A DNA stretch of 63,346 bases from assembly GCA_900545275.1 (NCBI GenBank), contig UQYG01000014.1, forward strand, positions 1-63,346, given 5' to 3'. The notes under the pieces are model-generated. The model worked only from the letters and a program-made list of their open reading frames with translations, was not told the origin of the DNA and did no database searches. Below are positions 7,754 through 14,903 of the stretch, piece by piece (position 1 is the first letter of the stretch; every line of letters begins with the position of its first letter). Source of the DNA: an uncultured Sutterella sp. (GTDB lineage: Bacteria; Pseudomonadota; Gammaproteobacteria; Burkholderiales; Burkholderiaceae_F). The position numbers and the translations under genes are program-made.

Positions 7754-8383
7754 TCATTCGACGTCGTTGAGAAGCGCCTGCAGTTCGTTGAGGAATCGGC
7801 AGGCATGGAAGCCGTCGCATACGCCGTGATGCACCTGCAGAGCGACGGACATGAGCGTGCGGTCGCTTTCCGGAAAGAATTTTCCGAGCGTAAAGATGGG
7901 AAGCGTGTAGGCGTAACCTTTCTGTAGGTTGAGGTTGAAACCGTCAAAGCTTGTCCAAGGAAGCATGGAAACGGTGAAACTGTTCTTCGGCAGGCCGGGC
8001 TTTCCAATGAAAGCCGCGTTGTCGCCGTAGGCCGCGAGGTCCGCTTCATAGCGACGAATGAATTCGAGAAGATCCGGCGTGTACTCGGTCCAGAGGTTCG
8101 AGAAGGTTTCCGAATCCTTGTGGAAGACCGTGTAGCAGGGATGCATTTCGCTGTAGACGCCGAGTTCGTCCGCCTCGTCGAAGGCCGTGCGGAATTCTTC
8201 GTGCCGGTTCACGACGGTCGTGATCGAATGGAGCATCGTGGGATAGAGGCGCAGTTGCTTCGCCCGGATGTTCGTGATGTCGAGCTTCGCCGTGAGGCTG
8301 TAGGTGCAGGGAATCGTCGAGAAGTAATGCTCGAAGACTTCGTTCCGAGGTCAGGCGGTTCGGTCGATTTTTCGGAAAGTCAT
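7754..8383 (-). pseudogene. cat: Chloramphenicol acetyltransferase-like gene with in-frame TGA
   Basis: Reading from the ATG at 8383, the frame gives MTFRKIDRTA, a TGA at 8353-8351, then PRNEVFEHYFSTIPCTYSLT and the rest of a typical chloramphenicol acetyltransferase (acyl transfer from acetyl-CoA). The catalytic HHGVCDGFH motif is near the C-terminus. Type A CATs have a conserved Trp exactly where the TGA sits, so a TGG-to-TGA change is the simplest explanation. Total length (209 codons) is otherwise normal. An internal ATG at 8236 would give only the C-terminal 160 residues, lacking the N-terminal strand and helix. It follows the MATE exporter gene by 45 bases on the same strand, so the two are probably cotranscribed. 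It may be a recent pseudogene or a sequencing error. Confidence 0.8.
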
Positions 8384-8428
8384 GTTGTCTCTCGATGAGT
8401 TGGGACGGGTTCGGACTACTGTTGAGCT

Positions 8429-9871
8429 TCAACGAAGAAGGGATTCCGTTCGGTGCGGTTGGGCACCTTCGTCCGCCGCAAGGTGCGAGGCCTCCCGCCG
8501 GAATCGGACGACGAACCCGATGCAGACGAGAAACGACAGCAGTTCTGCGAGCGGCTGCGCCGACTCGATGCCGCGCAGTCCGAAGAACTGCGGGAGGATC
8601 AGAATGAAGGGCAGAAAGAAGACGCCTTGGCGCAGACAGGCGAGAAAGGTCGCGATCCCTGCGCGCCCGAGCACCTGGTAGGTCATGTTGGAGACGACGC
8701 TCACGGGCATGATCGGGGCGACGAGGCACTGGAGAAGGAGCGCTTCGACGCCGATTTGCACGACGGCCGGGTCTTCCGTGCGGAAGAACGCCACGACTTC
8801 CTCGGCGAAAACGAATCCCAAAAGTCCCAACGCCGTCATCAGGGCGGTCGACATCGCAAGCGTCGCGTCAGCCGCCTTGAGTACGCGGTCGTAACGCTTT
8901 GCGCCCCAGTTGTAGCCGAGGACCGGCTGATAGCCTTGCCCGATCCCGATCATGGCGGCTGACGTTACCATCATCACGCGCCCGACGATCGACATGGCTG
9001 CGACCGCCGCGTCGCCGTATACGCCCGCCATGAGGTTGAGCGCCGAAGCGGCGACGGCGCCGAGAATGTTGCGCGAGAGCGACGGCAGACCGAGGCGAAA
9101 AAGCTTTCCGTAAGTGCGCAGGTTCTTCGAAACGAGCAGAGGCGAGAGACGGATCGAACCGCGGCCTGAGGCAAAGAAGGAGAGAAGAATCGCGAAGGAA
9201 ACGGTTTGCGAGAGGGCGGTCGCCCAACCGGCGCCCGAGATGCCGAGGTCGAACGTGAAGAGAAAGAGGGGCGCGGCCGCCATGTTGAGGATGCCGCCGA
9301 TACCGAGTCCGATCATTCCGACGAAGGCAAGACCTTCGGAACGAAGGATGTTGTTGAGCGTGAAGGAGGCCGCCATGAAGGGAGTGGCAAAGAGCACGGG
9401 CTTTGCGTAGGCGACGGCGTAAGGAAGAATCGTGTCGGTTGCGCCCATTCCTGCGAGAAGACGATCGAGTCCCGAAAGAGACGCGACGGCAAAGAAGGTG
9501 CCGAGAAGAAACGAAGTGAAGAGCGCCGTGCTCGCCGTCGCATGGGCTCTCGCGTAGCGTTTGGCGCCGAGAAGGCGGGAGGTTTGCGAGGCGCAGCCCT
9601 GTCCCACCATGATGCCCAAGGCCTGGATCACCATTTGGAGCGCAAAGGCGACCCCCATGGCGCCGACGGCTGAAGTCCCGAGGTAGGAAACGTAGAAGGT
9701 GGAGACCGTGTTGTAGAGCGCCGTCACGAGCATGGAGAGCACGGTGGGAATGCCGAGCCGCACGATGAGTTTGGCGACGGGTTCCGTGGTCATGCGCTCG
9801 AACGTCCGGGCCGCGGCGTTGCGGGCGAACTCGGCGGCGGGTTTGGGCTTTTCGCGTGCGGCGGGCTCCAT
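8429..9871 (-). CDS. MATE family multidrug efflux transporter
   Basis: Inner-membrane cation-coupled exporter of the MATE family, 480 residues with about twelve hydrophobic segments in two homologous halves. Recognisable features are PVAKLIVRLGIPTVLSML at the start of the first bundle, VGQGCASQTSRLLGAKR, and the second-half GQGYQPVLGYNWGAKRYDR, the usual MATE repeat motif. The start at 9871 leaves a 30-residue polar tail before the first segment; the internal ATG of MTTEPVAK is possible. Together with the cat-like gene behind it this looks like a small drug-tolerance unit. Substrates cannot be told from sequence. Confidence 0.87.
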   Translation of the reverse strand: MEPAAREKPKPAAEFARNAAARTFERMTTEPVAKLIVRLGIPTVLSMLVTALYNTVSTFYVSYLGTSAVGAMGVAFALQMVIQALGIMVGQGCASQTSRLLGAKRYARAHATASTALFTSFLLGTFFAVASLSGLDRLLAGMGATDTILPYAVAYAKPVLFATPFMAASFTLNNILRSEGLAFVGMIGLGIGGILNMAAAPLFLFTFDLGISGAGWATALSQTVSFAILLSFFASGRGSIRLSPLLVSKNLRTYGKLFRLGLPSLSRNILGAVAASALNLMAGVYGDAAVAAMSIVGRVMMVTSAAMIGIGQGYQPVLGYNWGAKRYDRVLKAADATLAMSTALMTALGLLGFVFAEEVVAFFRTEDPAVVQIGVEALLLQCLVAPIMPVSVVSNMTYQVLGRAGIATFLACLRQGVFFLPFILILPQFFGLRGIESAQPLAELLSFLVCIGFVVRFRREASHLAADEGAQPHRTESLLR

Positions 9872-9978
9872 GTGGTTCGGCGGGCAGTGTCTGAGAAATC
9901 CTTTCCAAAGGATAGCGCGGTTCGCCCGGCGGAGCGGTCTACGACAAATAGACTATGGCGCGGATCGCGTCAGTCCTG

Positions 9979-9984
9979 TATAGT
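9979..9984 (+). promoter_or_regulatory. Candidate -10 box for the leader/peptide-transporter operon
   Basis: TATAGT lies 8 bases before the leader peptide start codons. No strong -35 was found at the right distance, so this is tentative. Confidence 0.3.
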
Positions 9985-9991
9985 CAAACAC

Positions 9992-10090
9992 ATGATGACT
10001 GCAAACACCTGCCCCCGACTCCACGCCGGCCTGCGCCGCTGGTGGCGCCGCTTGAACATCAAGCGGGTGCCTGGCAAAGTGTTGCCGTAA
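9992..10090 (+). CDS. Leader peptide with tandem Trp codons (trpL-like)
   Basis: A 32-codon ORF starting ATG ATG, with Trp-Trp at codons 17-18 (TGGTGG, 10040-10045) inside an arginine-rich stretch (RRWWRRLN). Trp is rare, and tandem Trp codons in a tiny ORF placed just before a terminator hairpin are the classic mark of a tryptophan attenuator leader. It lies 108 bases upstream of the peptide-binding-protein gene rather than upstream of trp biosynthesis genes. A good Shine-Dalgarno sequence is not evident. The peptide itself is probably only a ribosome-stalling sensor. Confidence 0.65.
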   Translation: MMTANTCPRLHAGLRRWWRRLNIKRVPGKVLP

Positions 10091-10141
10091 AGAAACCGAA
10101 AATTTCTTCAACGAGGAACCCGCGGAACGCGGGTTTTCTTG
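10048..10141 (+). promoter_or_regulatory. Candidate transcription attenuator (Trp-responsive)
   Basis: Three mutually exclusive pairings are visible. Segment 1 (CCGCTT, 10048-10053), immediately after the Trp codons, pairs perfectly with segment 2 (AAGCGG, 10061-10066). Segment 2 extended (GCGGGT, 10063-10068) can instead pair with segment 3 (ACCCGC, 10118-10123). Segment 3 (AACCCGC, 10117-10123) also forms the terminator stem with segment 4 (GCGGGTT, 10129-10135), followed by TTCTTG. A ribosome stalled at the Trp codons would cover segment 1, freeing 2 to pair with 3 and preventing termination. Confidence 0.65.
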
Positions 10142-10198
10142 TATCAAGACAGAGCGACGGTTCCGCGGGGTCTCCGAACAAAGACCGAGGTCCATGAT

Positions 10199-11815
10199 AT
10201 GACGAACCGATCCGATGTCTTCCGCCGCGCCTTCAAGACGCTCCTCGCCGCCGCGATCCTCTCGGGCCTTCATGTTGCATCGGCCGCCGACTTCCGTTGG
10301 ACGAGCGCCGGGGACTTTCTCACCTTCGACGTCCACGCCCAGAACGAAACGCTCAATTCCTCCGCCTGCGCGACGGTTTACGAGAGTCTCGTGCGCTACA
10401 ACGAAAAGATGGAGGTCGAGCCCGCGCTTGCGACGAAGTACGAGCGCGTCTCCGAAGGGTTCCTCTTCACGATCCGCGAGAACGTGAAGTTCCACGAGGG
10501 CGAAACCTTGACGCCTGAAGACGTGGTCTTCTCGATCAACCGCGCGCTTGCTCCCTTGAGCCAGTTCAAAAGCTCCGCCGCGGGCATTCTCGGAGCCGTC
10601 GCGACCGACGACGGAAAGGTGCTCGTCAAGACCGTGTCGGGTTCACCCGTCTTCCTGCGGCAGCTCACGACTCTGCGGATTCTCAACAAGGCCTGGGCCG
10701 AAAAGCACGGAGCGCTTGAGCCTCAAAACTACGTGGCGGGAGAGGAGTCCTACGCGGCGACCCACGCAAACGGCACGGGTCCCTTCCGCCTCACGCTTCG
10801 CGAACCCGACGTACGAACGGAATTCACGGCGAACCACGACTGGTGGGATGAAGCGAACCGCAAGGGGAACGTCGAACGCGTGATCTACACGCCGATTACC
10901 TCGGCCGCGACCCGCACGGCGGCGCTCCTTTCCGGCGAAGTCGACTTCGTTCTGGATCCTGCGGTTCAGGACCTCACCCGACTGTCCCGCAATCCCGACC
11001 TCAAGGTCCTCTCGACGGGGGAAGACCGCGTGATGATGGTGGCGCTCGACCTGAACCGGGACGCGACGCCCTACGTGAAGAATTCGGACGGAAGCTCCGC
11101 GACGGCGAACCCCTTCAAAGACAAGCGCGTACGGGAAGCCATGTCGATCGCCGTGAACCGCCCGGGGCTCGTGCGCGGCGTCATGCGCGGCAAGGCGCTC
11201 CCCACGGGCACGGTGGTCTCTCACGCCGTTTTCGGCTGGAGCGAGGAACTCGGCGCGGCGCCGAAGTTCGACCTGCAGCGCGCGAAGGCGCTCATGAAGG
11301 AGGCGGGCTATGAAAAGGGCTTTTCCTTCACGATCGACACGCCCAACAACCGCTGGGTGAACGACGAGGCGATCGTCAAGGCGCTCGCGTCGATGTGGGC
11401 GAAAATCGGCCTCAAGGTGACGGTGAATTCCATGCCGCGCGCGCAGTATTTCCCGAAGGTCCTGAGTTTCGACACGTCGGCCTGCCTCGTCGGATGGGGC
11501 TCCACGACGCTCGACGCCTATCGGCCGCTGCAGTCGCTTTCGGCCACGTACGACGCCGCAACGGGCGACGGCATCAGCAACGTCGGGCGCGCCTCGAATA
11601 CCGAACTCGACGCTTTGCTCAAGCGCCTCGCCGTTTCCGAGGATGTGAAGGAGCGCGAAGGACTCGCCCGGGAAGCTCTGGCGGTTGAAAAGCGCGAGGT
11701 GCTCCACATTCCGCTTCTCGAGCCGCAGATCAGCTGGGTCATGAAGAAGTCGGTCGATGCGCCGCTTCGTCCGGACAACACGCTCGTGCTCGATCGGGTG
11801 CGGGTGAACGAATGA
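10199..11815 (+). CDS. Peptide ABC transporter substrate-binding protein (SBP_bac_5)
   Basis: Periplasmic solute-binding protein of the DppA/OppA family, 538 residues. The N-terminus has a Sec signal (basic NRSDVFRRAF, hydrophobic core, cleavage near ASA-ADF). Family signatures include TVYESLVRYN, the lobe segment FTIRENVKFHEGETLTPEDVVFSINRAL, and DKRVREAMSIAVNRPGLVRGVMRGKALP. ATG at 10199 is chosen with GAGGT upstream; the in-frame TTG at 10139 lies inside the attenuator terminator and cannot be the start. It is the first gene of a five-gene operon and should deliver di/oligopeptides to the permeases downstream. Ligand range is unknown; the Trp-codon leader suggests aromatic peptides or general amino-acid scavenging. 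Confidence 0.88.
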   Translation: MTNRSDVFRRAFKTLLAAAILSGLHVASAADFRWTSAGDFLTFDVHAQNETLNSSACATVYESLVRYNEKMEVEPALATKYERVSEGFLFTIRENVKFHEGETLTPEDVVFSINRALAPLSQFKSSAAGILGAVATDDGKVLVKTVSGSPVFLRQLTTLRILNKAWAEKHGALEPQNYVAGEESYAATHANGTGPFRLTLREPDVRTEFTANHDWWDEANRKGNVERVIYTPITSAATRTAALLSGEVDFVLDPAVQDLTRLSRNPDLKVLSTGEDRVMMVALDLNRDATPYVKNSDGSSATANPFKDKRVREAMSIAVNRPGLVRGVMRGKALPTGTVVSHAVFGWSEELGAAPKFDLQRAKALMKEAGYEKGFSFTIDTPNNRWVNDEAIVKALASMWAKIGLKVTVNSMPRAQYFPKVLSFDTSACLVGWGSTTLDAYRPLQSLSATYDAATGDGISNVGRASNTELDALLKRLAVSEDVKEREGLAREALAVEKREVLHIPLLEPQISWVMKKSVDAPLRPDNTLVLDRVRVNE

Positions 11816-11825
11816 GGAAGTGACC

Positions 11826-12797
11826 ATGCTTCGACTCCTCTCCGAGCGGATTTTGCAGGGCCTGCTCGTCCTTCTCGTCGTGAGCGGCGTCGCCTTCGCG
11901 CTCTTTCAATTCGTGGGCGACCCCGTCTCGCAGATGCTTCCGCCCGACGCAACGGCCGCGGACCGCGCGGCGCTCACGGAGGCGCTCGGTCTCAACGATT
12001 CGCCCCTCGTGCAGTATCTGCGGTTTCTCGGAAACGCTCTCGCGGGAGACTTCGGGATGAGCCTTCGGCACGGCGCGCCCGTGGCGGACCTCATTCTCGA
12101 GCGTCTCCCCGCGACGGTGGAGCTCGCGGGCCTCGCCGTCCTGATCGCGCTCGTTTTGGGAATCCCGATCGGGATCCTTACGGCGCTTCGTCCGGAAAGC
12201 GCTCTCTCGCGCTTTGCGCTTGGCGCCACGCTTCTCGGGATGTCGCTTCCGACCTTCCTGATCGGCATTCTCCTCATCATGATCTTCAGCGTCATGACGG
12301 GACTCCTTCCCGCCTTCGGGCGGGGAGAAACCGTCTCGATCGGGTTTTGGACGACGGGCCTTCTGACGGCGGACGGACTGCGGCACATTTTGCTTCCCGC
12401 TCTTACGCTCGGCGTCTTTCAGACGGCGCTCGTCGTGCGGCTCGTGCGCGGCGAAATGCTCGAAGTCCTTCGGCGCGACTTCGTGAAGTTCGCGAGGGCC
12501 CGCGGACTCACCGAGCGGCGCATCGCGCTCTCGCACGTTTTTCGGAACGCTTCGCTTCCCGTCATTTCGGTGATGGCGCTGCAGTTCGGGGAAATCATCG
12601 CCTTTTCGGTCGTCACCGAAACGGTCTTTCAGTGGCCGGGCATGGGGATGCTCTTTTTGCAGTCGGTGCAGTTCGCCGACATCCCGGTGCTCGCCGCCTA
12701 TCTCACCTTCATCGCCTTTCTTTTTGTAGTCATCAATCTGCTTGCGGACCTGGGACACCTCGCGGTCGACCCGCGTCTGCGCAGGGAAGGAGTCTGA
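11826..12797 (+). CDS. Peptide ABC transporter permease, DppB type
   Basis: Inner-membrane permease of 323 residues with about six hydrophobic segments. The cytoplasmic EAA loop (DFVKFARARGLTERRIALSHVFRNA), which docks to the ATPase, is well preserved, as is the N-terminal long periplasmic loop of DppB-type permeases (LGLNDSPLVQYLRFL, GDFGMSLRHG). The ATG at 11826 follows AGGAAG by five bases, eight bases after the binding-protein stop. It should pair with the second permease at 14014-14898. The M20 peptidase gene starts one base after its stop codon. Confidence 0.88.
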   Translation: MLRLLSERILQGLLVLLVVSGVAFALFQFVGDPVSQMLPPDATAADRAALTEALGLNDSPLVQYLRFLGNALAGDFGMSLRHGAPVADLILERLPATVELAGLAVLIALVLGIPIGILTALRPESALSRFALGATLLGMSLPTFLIGILLIMIFSVMTGLLPAFGRGETVSIGFWTTGLLTADGLRHILLPALTLGVFQTALVVRLVRGEMLEVLRRDFVKFARARGLTERRIALSHVFRNASLPVISVMALQFGEIIAFSVVTETVFQWPGMGMLFLQSVQFADIPVLAAYLTFIAFLFVVINLLADLGHLAVDPRLRREGV

Positions 12798-12798
12798 C

Positions 12799-14007
12799 AT
12801 GTCCGCTCTCAACGAAAACCTGCTTCCGGAAGTTCTCTCGGGTCTCGAAGCCATGACGGCGATCCGCCGCGACCTTCACGCCCATCCCGAACTCGGCATG
12901 TGTGAAGTCCGCACCGCCAAGATTGCGGCCGACGCGTTGCGCGCCATGGGCTGCGACGAGGTCGTCGAAGGAATCGGCAAGACCGGCGTCGCCGCGGTGA
13001 TCCGCGGCGGCAAGCGAAATCCCGGGCATCTTGTCACGATCGCGCTTCGCGCCGACATGGACGCGCTGCCGCTCGAAGAACATACGGGGCATCCCTGGGC
13101 TTCGGTCGTCGAAAACCGCATGCACGCCTGCGGGCACGACGGTCACGTAGCCGGCGTCCTTCTGGCCGCGCATGCGCTTGTGAAGCGCCGCGAAAATCTC
13201 GCGGGCGACGTCGTCCTCATCATTCAGCCGGGTGAGGAAGGGTATGCCGGGGCGAGGGAAATGATCGAGGACGGCCTCTTCGAGCGTTTCCCCGTCGACG
13301 AAATCTACGGCGTGCACTGCGCGGGCGAACTTCCGCTCGGCGTGATCGGCTTCACGAAGGGCGCGCAGTGCGCCGCGGCCGATCATTTCCGCATCACCGT
13401 GAAGGGCGTGGGCGGACACGGGGCGCGTCCCCACAAGACGGTGGATCCGGTCGTGGCTTCGGGGATTCTGATCGGAGCGCTGCAGACGATCGTTTCCCGT
13501 TCGGTCGATCCGATGCGACCCGCAGTCGTGACGATCGCTTCGATTCACGGCGGCGATCCGCAGGGCGTCTCGGTCGTCCCCGCCGAAGTGAAGCTCGCGG
13601 GAACCACGCGCTGCGCCTACCCGGAAGAGCGCGATCTGATCGAGCGGCGCATGGGCGAAATCTGCGCGGGCGTCGCCGCGACGACGGGCACCGAAATCGA
13701 CTTTCAATACGTCCGCCTTTATCCGCCGCTCGTCAATCACGACGAACAGCTCGAATTCGCCCGTCAGGTGGCGCTGGAGGCCTACGGTGAAGAACGGGTG
13801 CGCAGTCACGCCGCCTCGATGGGCGCGGAAGACTTTGCGTTCTTCCTCGAAAAGCGTCCGGGGTGCTTCCCGCGCGTCGGCATCGCCGACGAAACGCACA
13901 CGGCGAATCACCATCATCCGAACTTCGACTACAACGACCTCGCGCTCGGCCCCACGGCCGACTTCTTCGTGCGGCTCGTGGAAAAGCGCCTTGCAGCACT
14001 CCAATAA
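12799..14007 (+). CDS. M20D amidohydrolase/peptidase (HipO/AmaA-like) inside the transporter operon
   Basis: Cytoplasmic metal-dependent amidohydrolase, 402 residues. The M20D pattern is complete: RRDLHAHPELG, RADMDALPLEE (metal Asp), MHACGHDGH, QPGEEG (catalytic Glu), VHCAGELPLG, GGHGARPHKTVDPV (dimerisation lid) and a C-terminal MGAEDFAFF with a final His-rich HTANHHHP. The ATG at 12799 has GGAAGGAG upstream. Relatives hydrolyse hippurate, N-acetyl amino acids or related N-acyl amino acids and dipeptides. Placement between the two permease genes, with tiny gaps, implies it acts on whatever the transporter imports, so the operon is an import-and-hydrolyse unit. Confidence 0.88.
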   Translation: MSALNENLLPEVLSGLEAMTAIRRDLHAHPELGMCEVRTAKIAADALRAMGCDEVVEGIGKTGVAAVIRGGKRNPGHLVTIALRADMDALPLEEHTGHPWASVVENRMHACGHDGHVAGVLLAAHALVKRRENLAGDVVLIIQPGEEGYAGAREMIEDGLFERFPVDEIYGVHCAGELPLGVIGFTKGAQCAAADHFRITVKGVGGHGARPHKTVDPVVASGILIGALQTIVSRSVDPMRPAVVTIASIHGGDPQGVSVVPAEVKLAGTTRCAYPEERDLIERRMGEICAGVAATTGTEIDFQYVRLYPPLVNHDEQLEFARQVALEAYGEERVRSHAASMGAEDFAFFLEKRPGCFPRVGIADETHTANHHHPNFDYNDLALGPTADFFVRLVEKRLAALQ

Positions 14008-14013
14008 GGACTC

Positions 14014-14898
14014 ATGATGCTCGACCGACTCCTCGCCACGCCCGTTTCGAAAGTCTCCGCTCTGCTCCTCGCCGTCGTGCTGATCGCGGCGGTCGGGGCG
14101 CCCTGGCTCTCGCCCTACGACGCGACGGACCTCGCTTCCTTCGACATCGCGGACGCGAATCTCCCGCCCGCGTGGTTCCCGGACGGCAGCGGCGCGCATC
14201 TTCTCGGTACGGACGATCAGGGGCGCGATCTCTTCTCGGCCATTCTGAGCGGCACGCGGCTTTCGCTCGCGATCGGGGTGACGGCGGCGTTTCTCTCCCT
14301 CGTCCTGGGCGTGTCGGCGGGGCTCGTCGCGGGCTATGCGGGAGGCGTCGTCGACGCGGTACTCATGCGTCTTTGCGACGTGATGCTCGCCTTTCCGACG
14401 CTTCTGGCGGCGCTTCTCGTCGACGGGGTTCTGCGTACGGTCTTGGGCGAAGGTGCGGGCGAGGGGACGCTCTACGCGGTCCTTTTGATCGCCATGACGG
14501 TGACGGGGTGGGTTCCCTACGCGCGCACCGTACGGGGACTCGCGAGGACGAAGCGCTCAGCCGACTTCGTGAGCGCAGCGAAGCTCTCGGGCGTTTCGGA
14601 AGGGAGGATTCTTCTTCGTCACGTGCTCCCGAACGTCATGGGACCGGTCTTCGTCTTGGGAACGCTCAATCTGAGCTCCGCCGTGATGACGGAGGCGACG
14701 CTCTCCTTTTTGGGCGTGGGCGTTCCGCCCACGACGCCGTCGCTCGGCACGCTCATCCGCATCGGCAACGACTTTCTTTTCTCGGGTGAATGGTGGATTG
14801 CGCTCTTCCCGAGCGCGGTGCTCGCGGCGACGGTCTTCTCCGTCAACTTCCTCGGCGACCGTCTGCGCGACGTCCTCAATCCGGTTCTGAAGGGGTGA
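14014..14898 (+). CDS. Peptide ABC transporter permease, DppC type
   Basis: Second inner-membrane permease, 294 residues. It shows the DppC-type entry LLGTDDQGRDLFSAILSGTRLSLAIG, six hydrophobic segments and an EAA loop (SADFVSAAKLSGVSEGRILLRHVLPN). The C-terminal TLSFLGVGVPPTTPSLGTLI is typical. Starts with ATG ATG six bases after the peptidase stop. It forms the heterodimeric channel with the DppB-type permease. Confidence 0.88.
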   Translation: MMLDRLLATPVSKVSALLLAVVLIAAVGAPWLSPYDATDLASFDIADANLPPAWFPDGSGAHLLGTDDQGRDLFSAILSGTRLSLAIGVTAAFLSLVLGVSAGLVAGYAGGVVDAVLMRLCDVMLAFPTLLAALLVDGVLRTVLGEGAGEGTLYAVLLIAMTVTGWVPYARTVRGLARTKRSADFVSAAKLSGVSEGRILLRHVLPNVMGPVFVLGTLNLSSAVMTEATLSFLGVGVPPTTPSLGTLIRIGNDFLFSGEWWIALFPSAVLAATVFSVNFLGDRLRDVLNPVLKG

Positions 14899-14903
14899 AC
14901 GAG

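Noticed and set aside
8351..8353. TGA in the cat-like gene as selenocysteine
   Set aside because: The family residue at this position is Trp, not Cys, and no SECIS-like hairpin follows the codon. A simple nonsense change is more likely.
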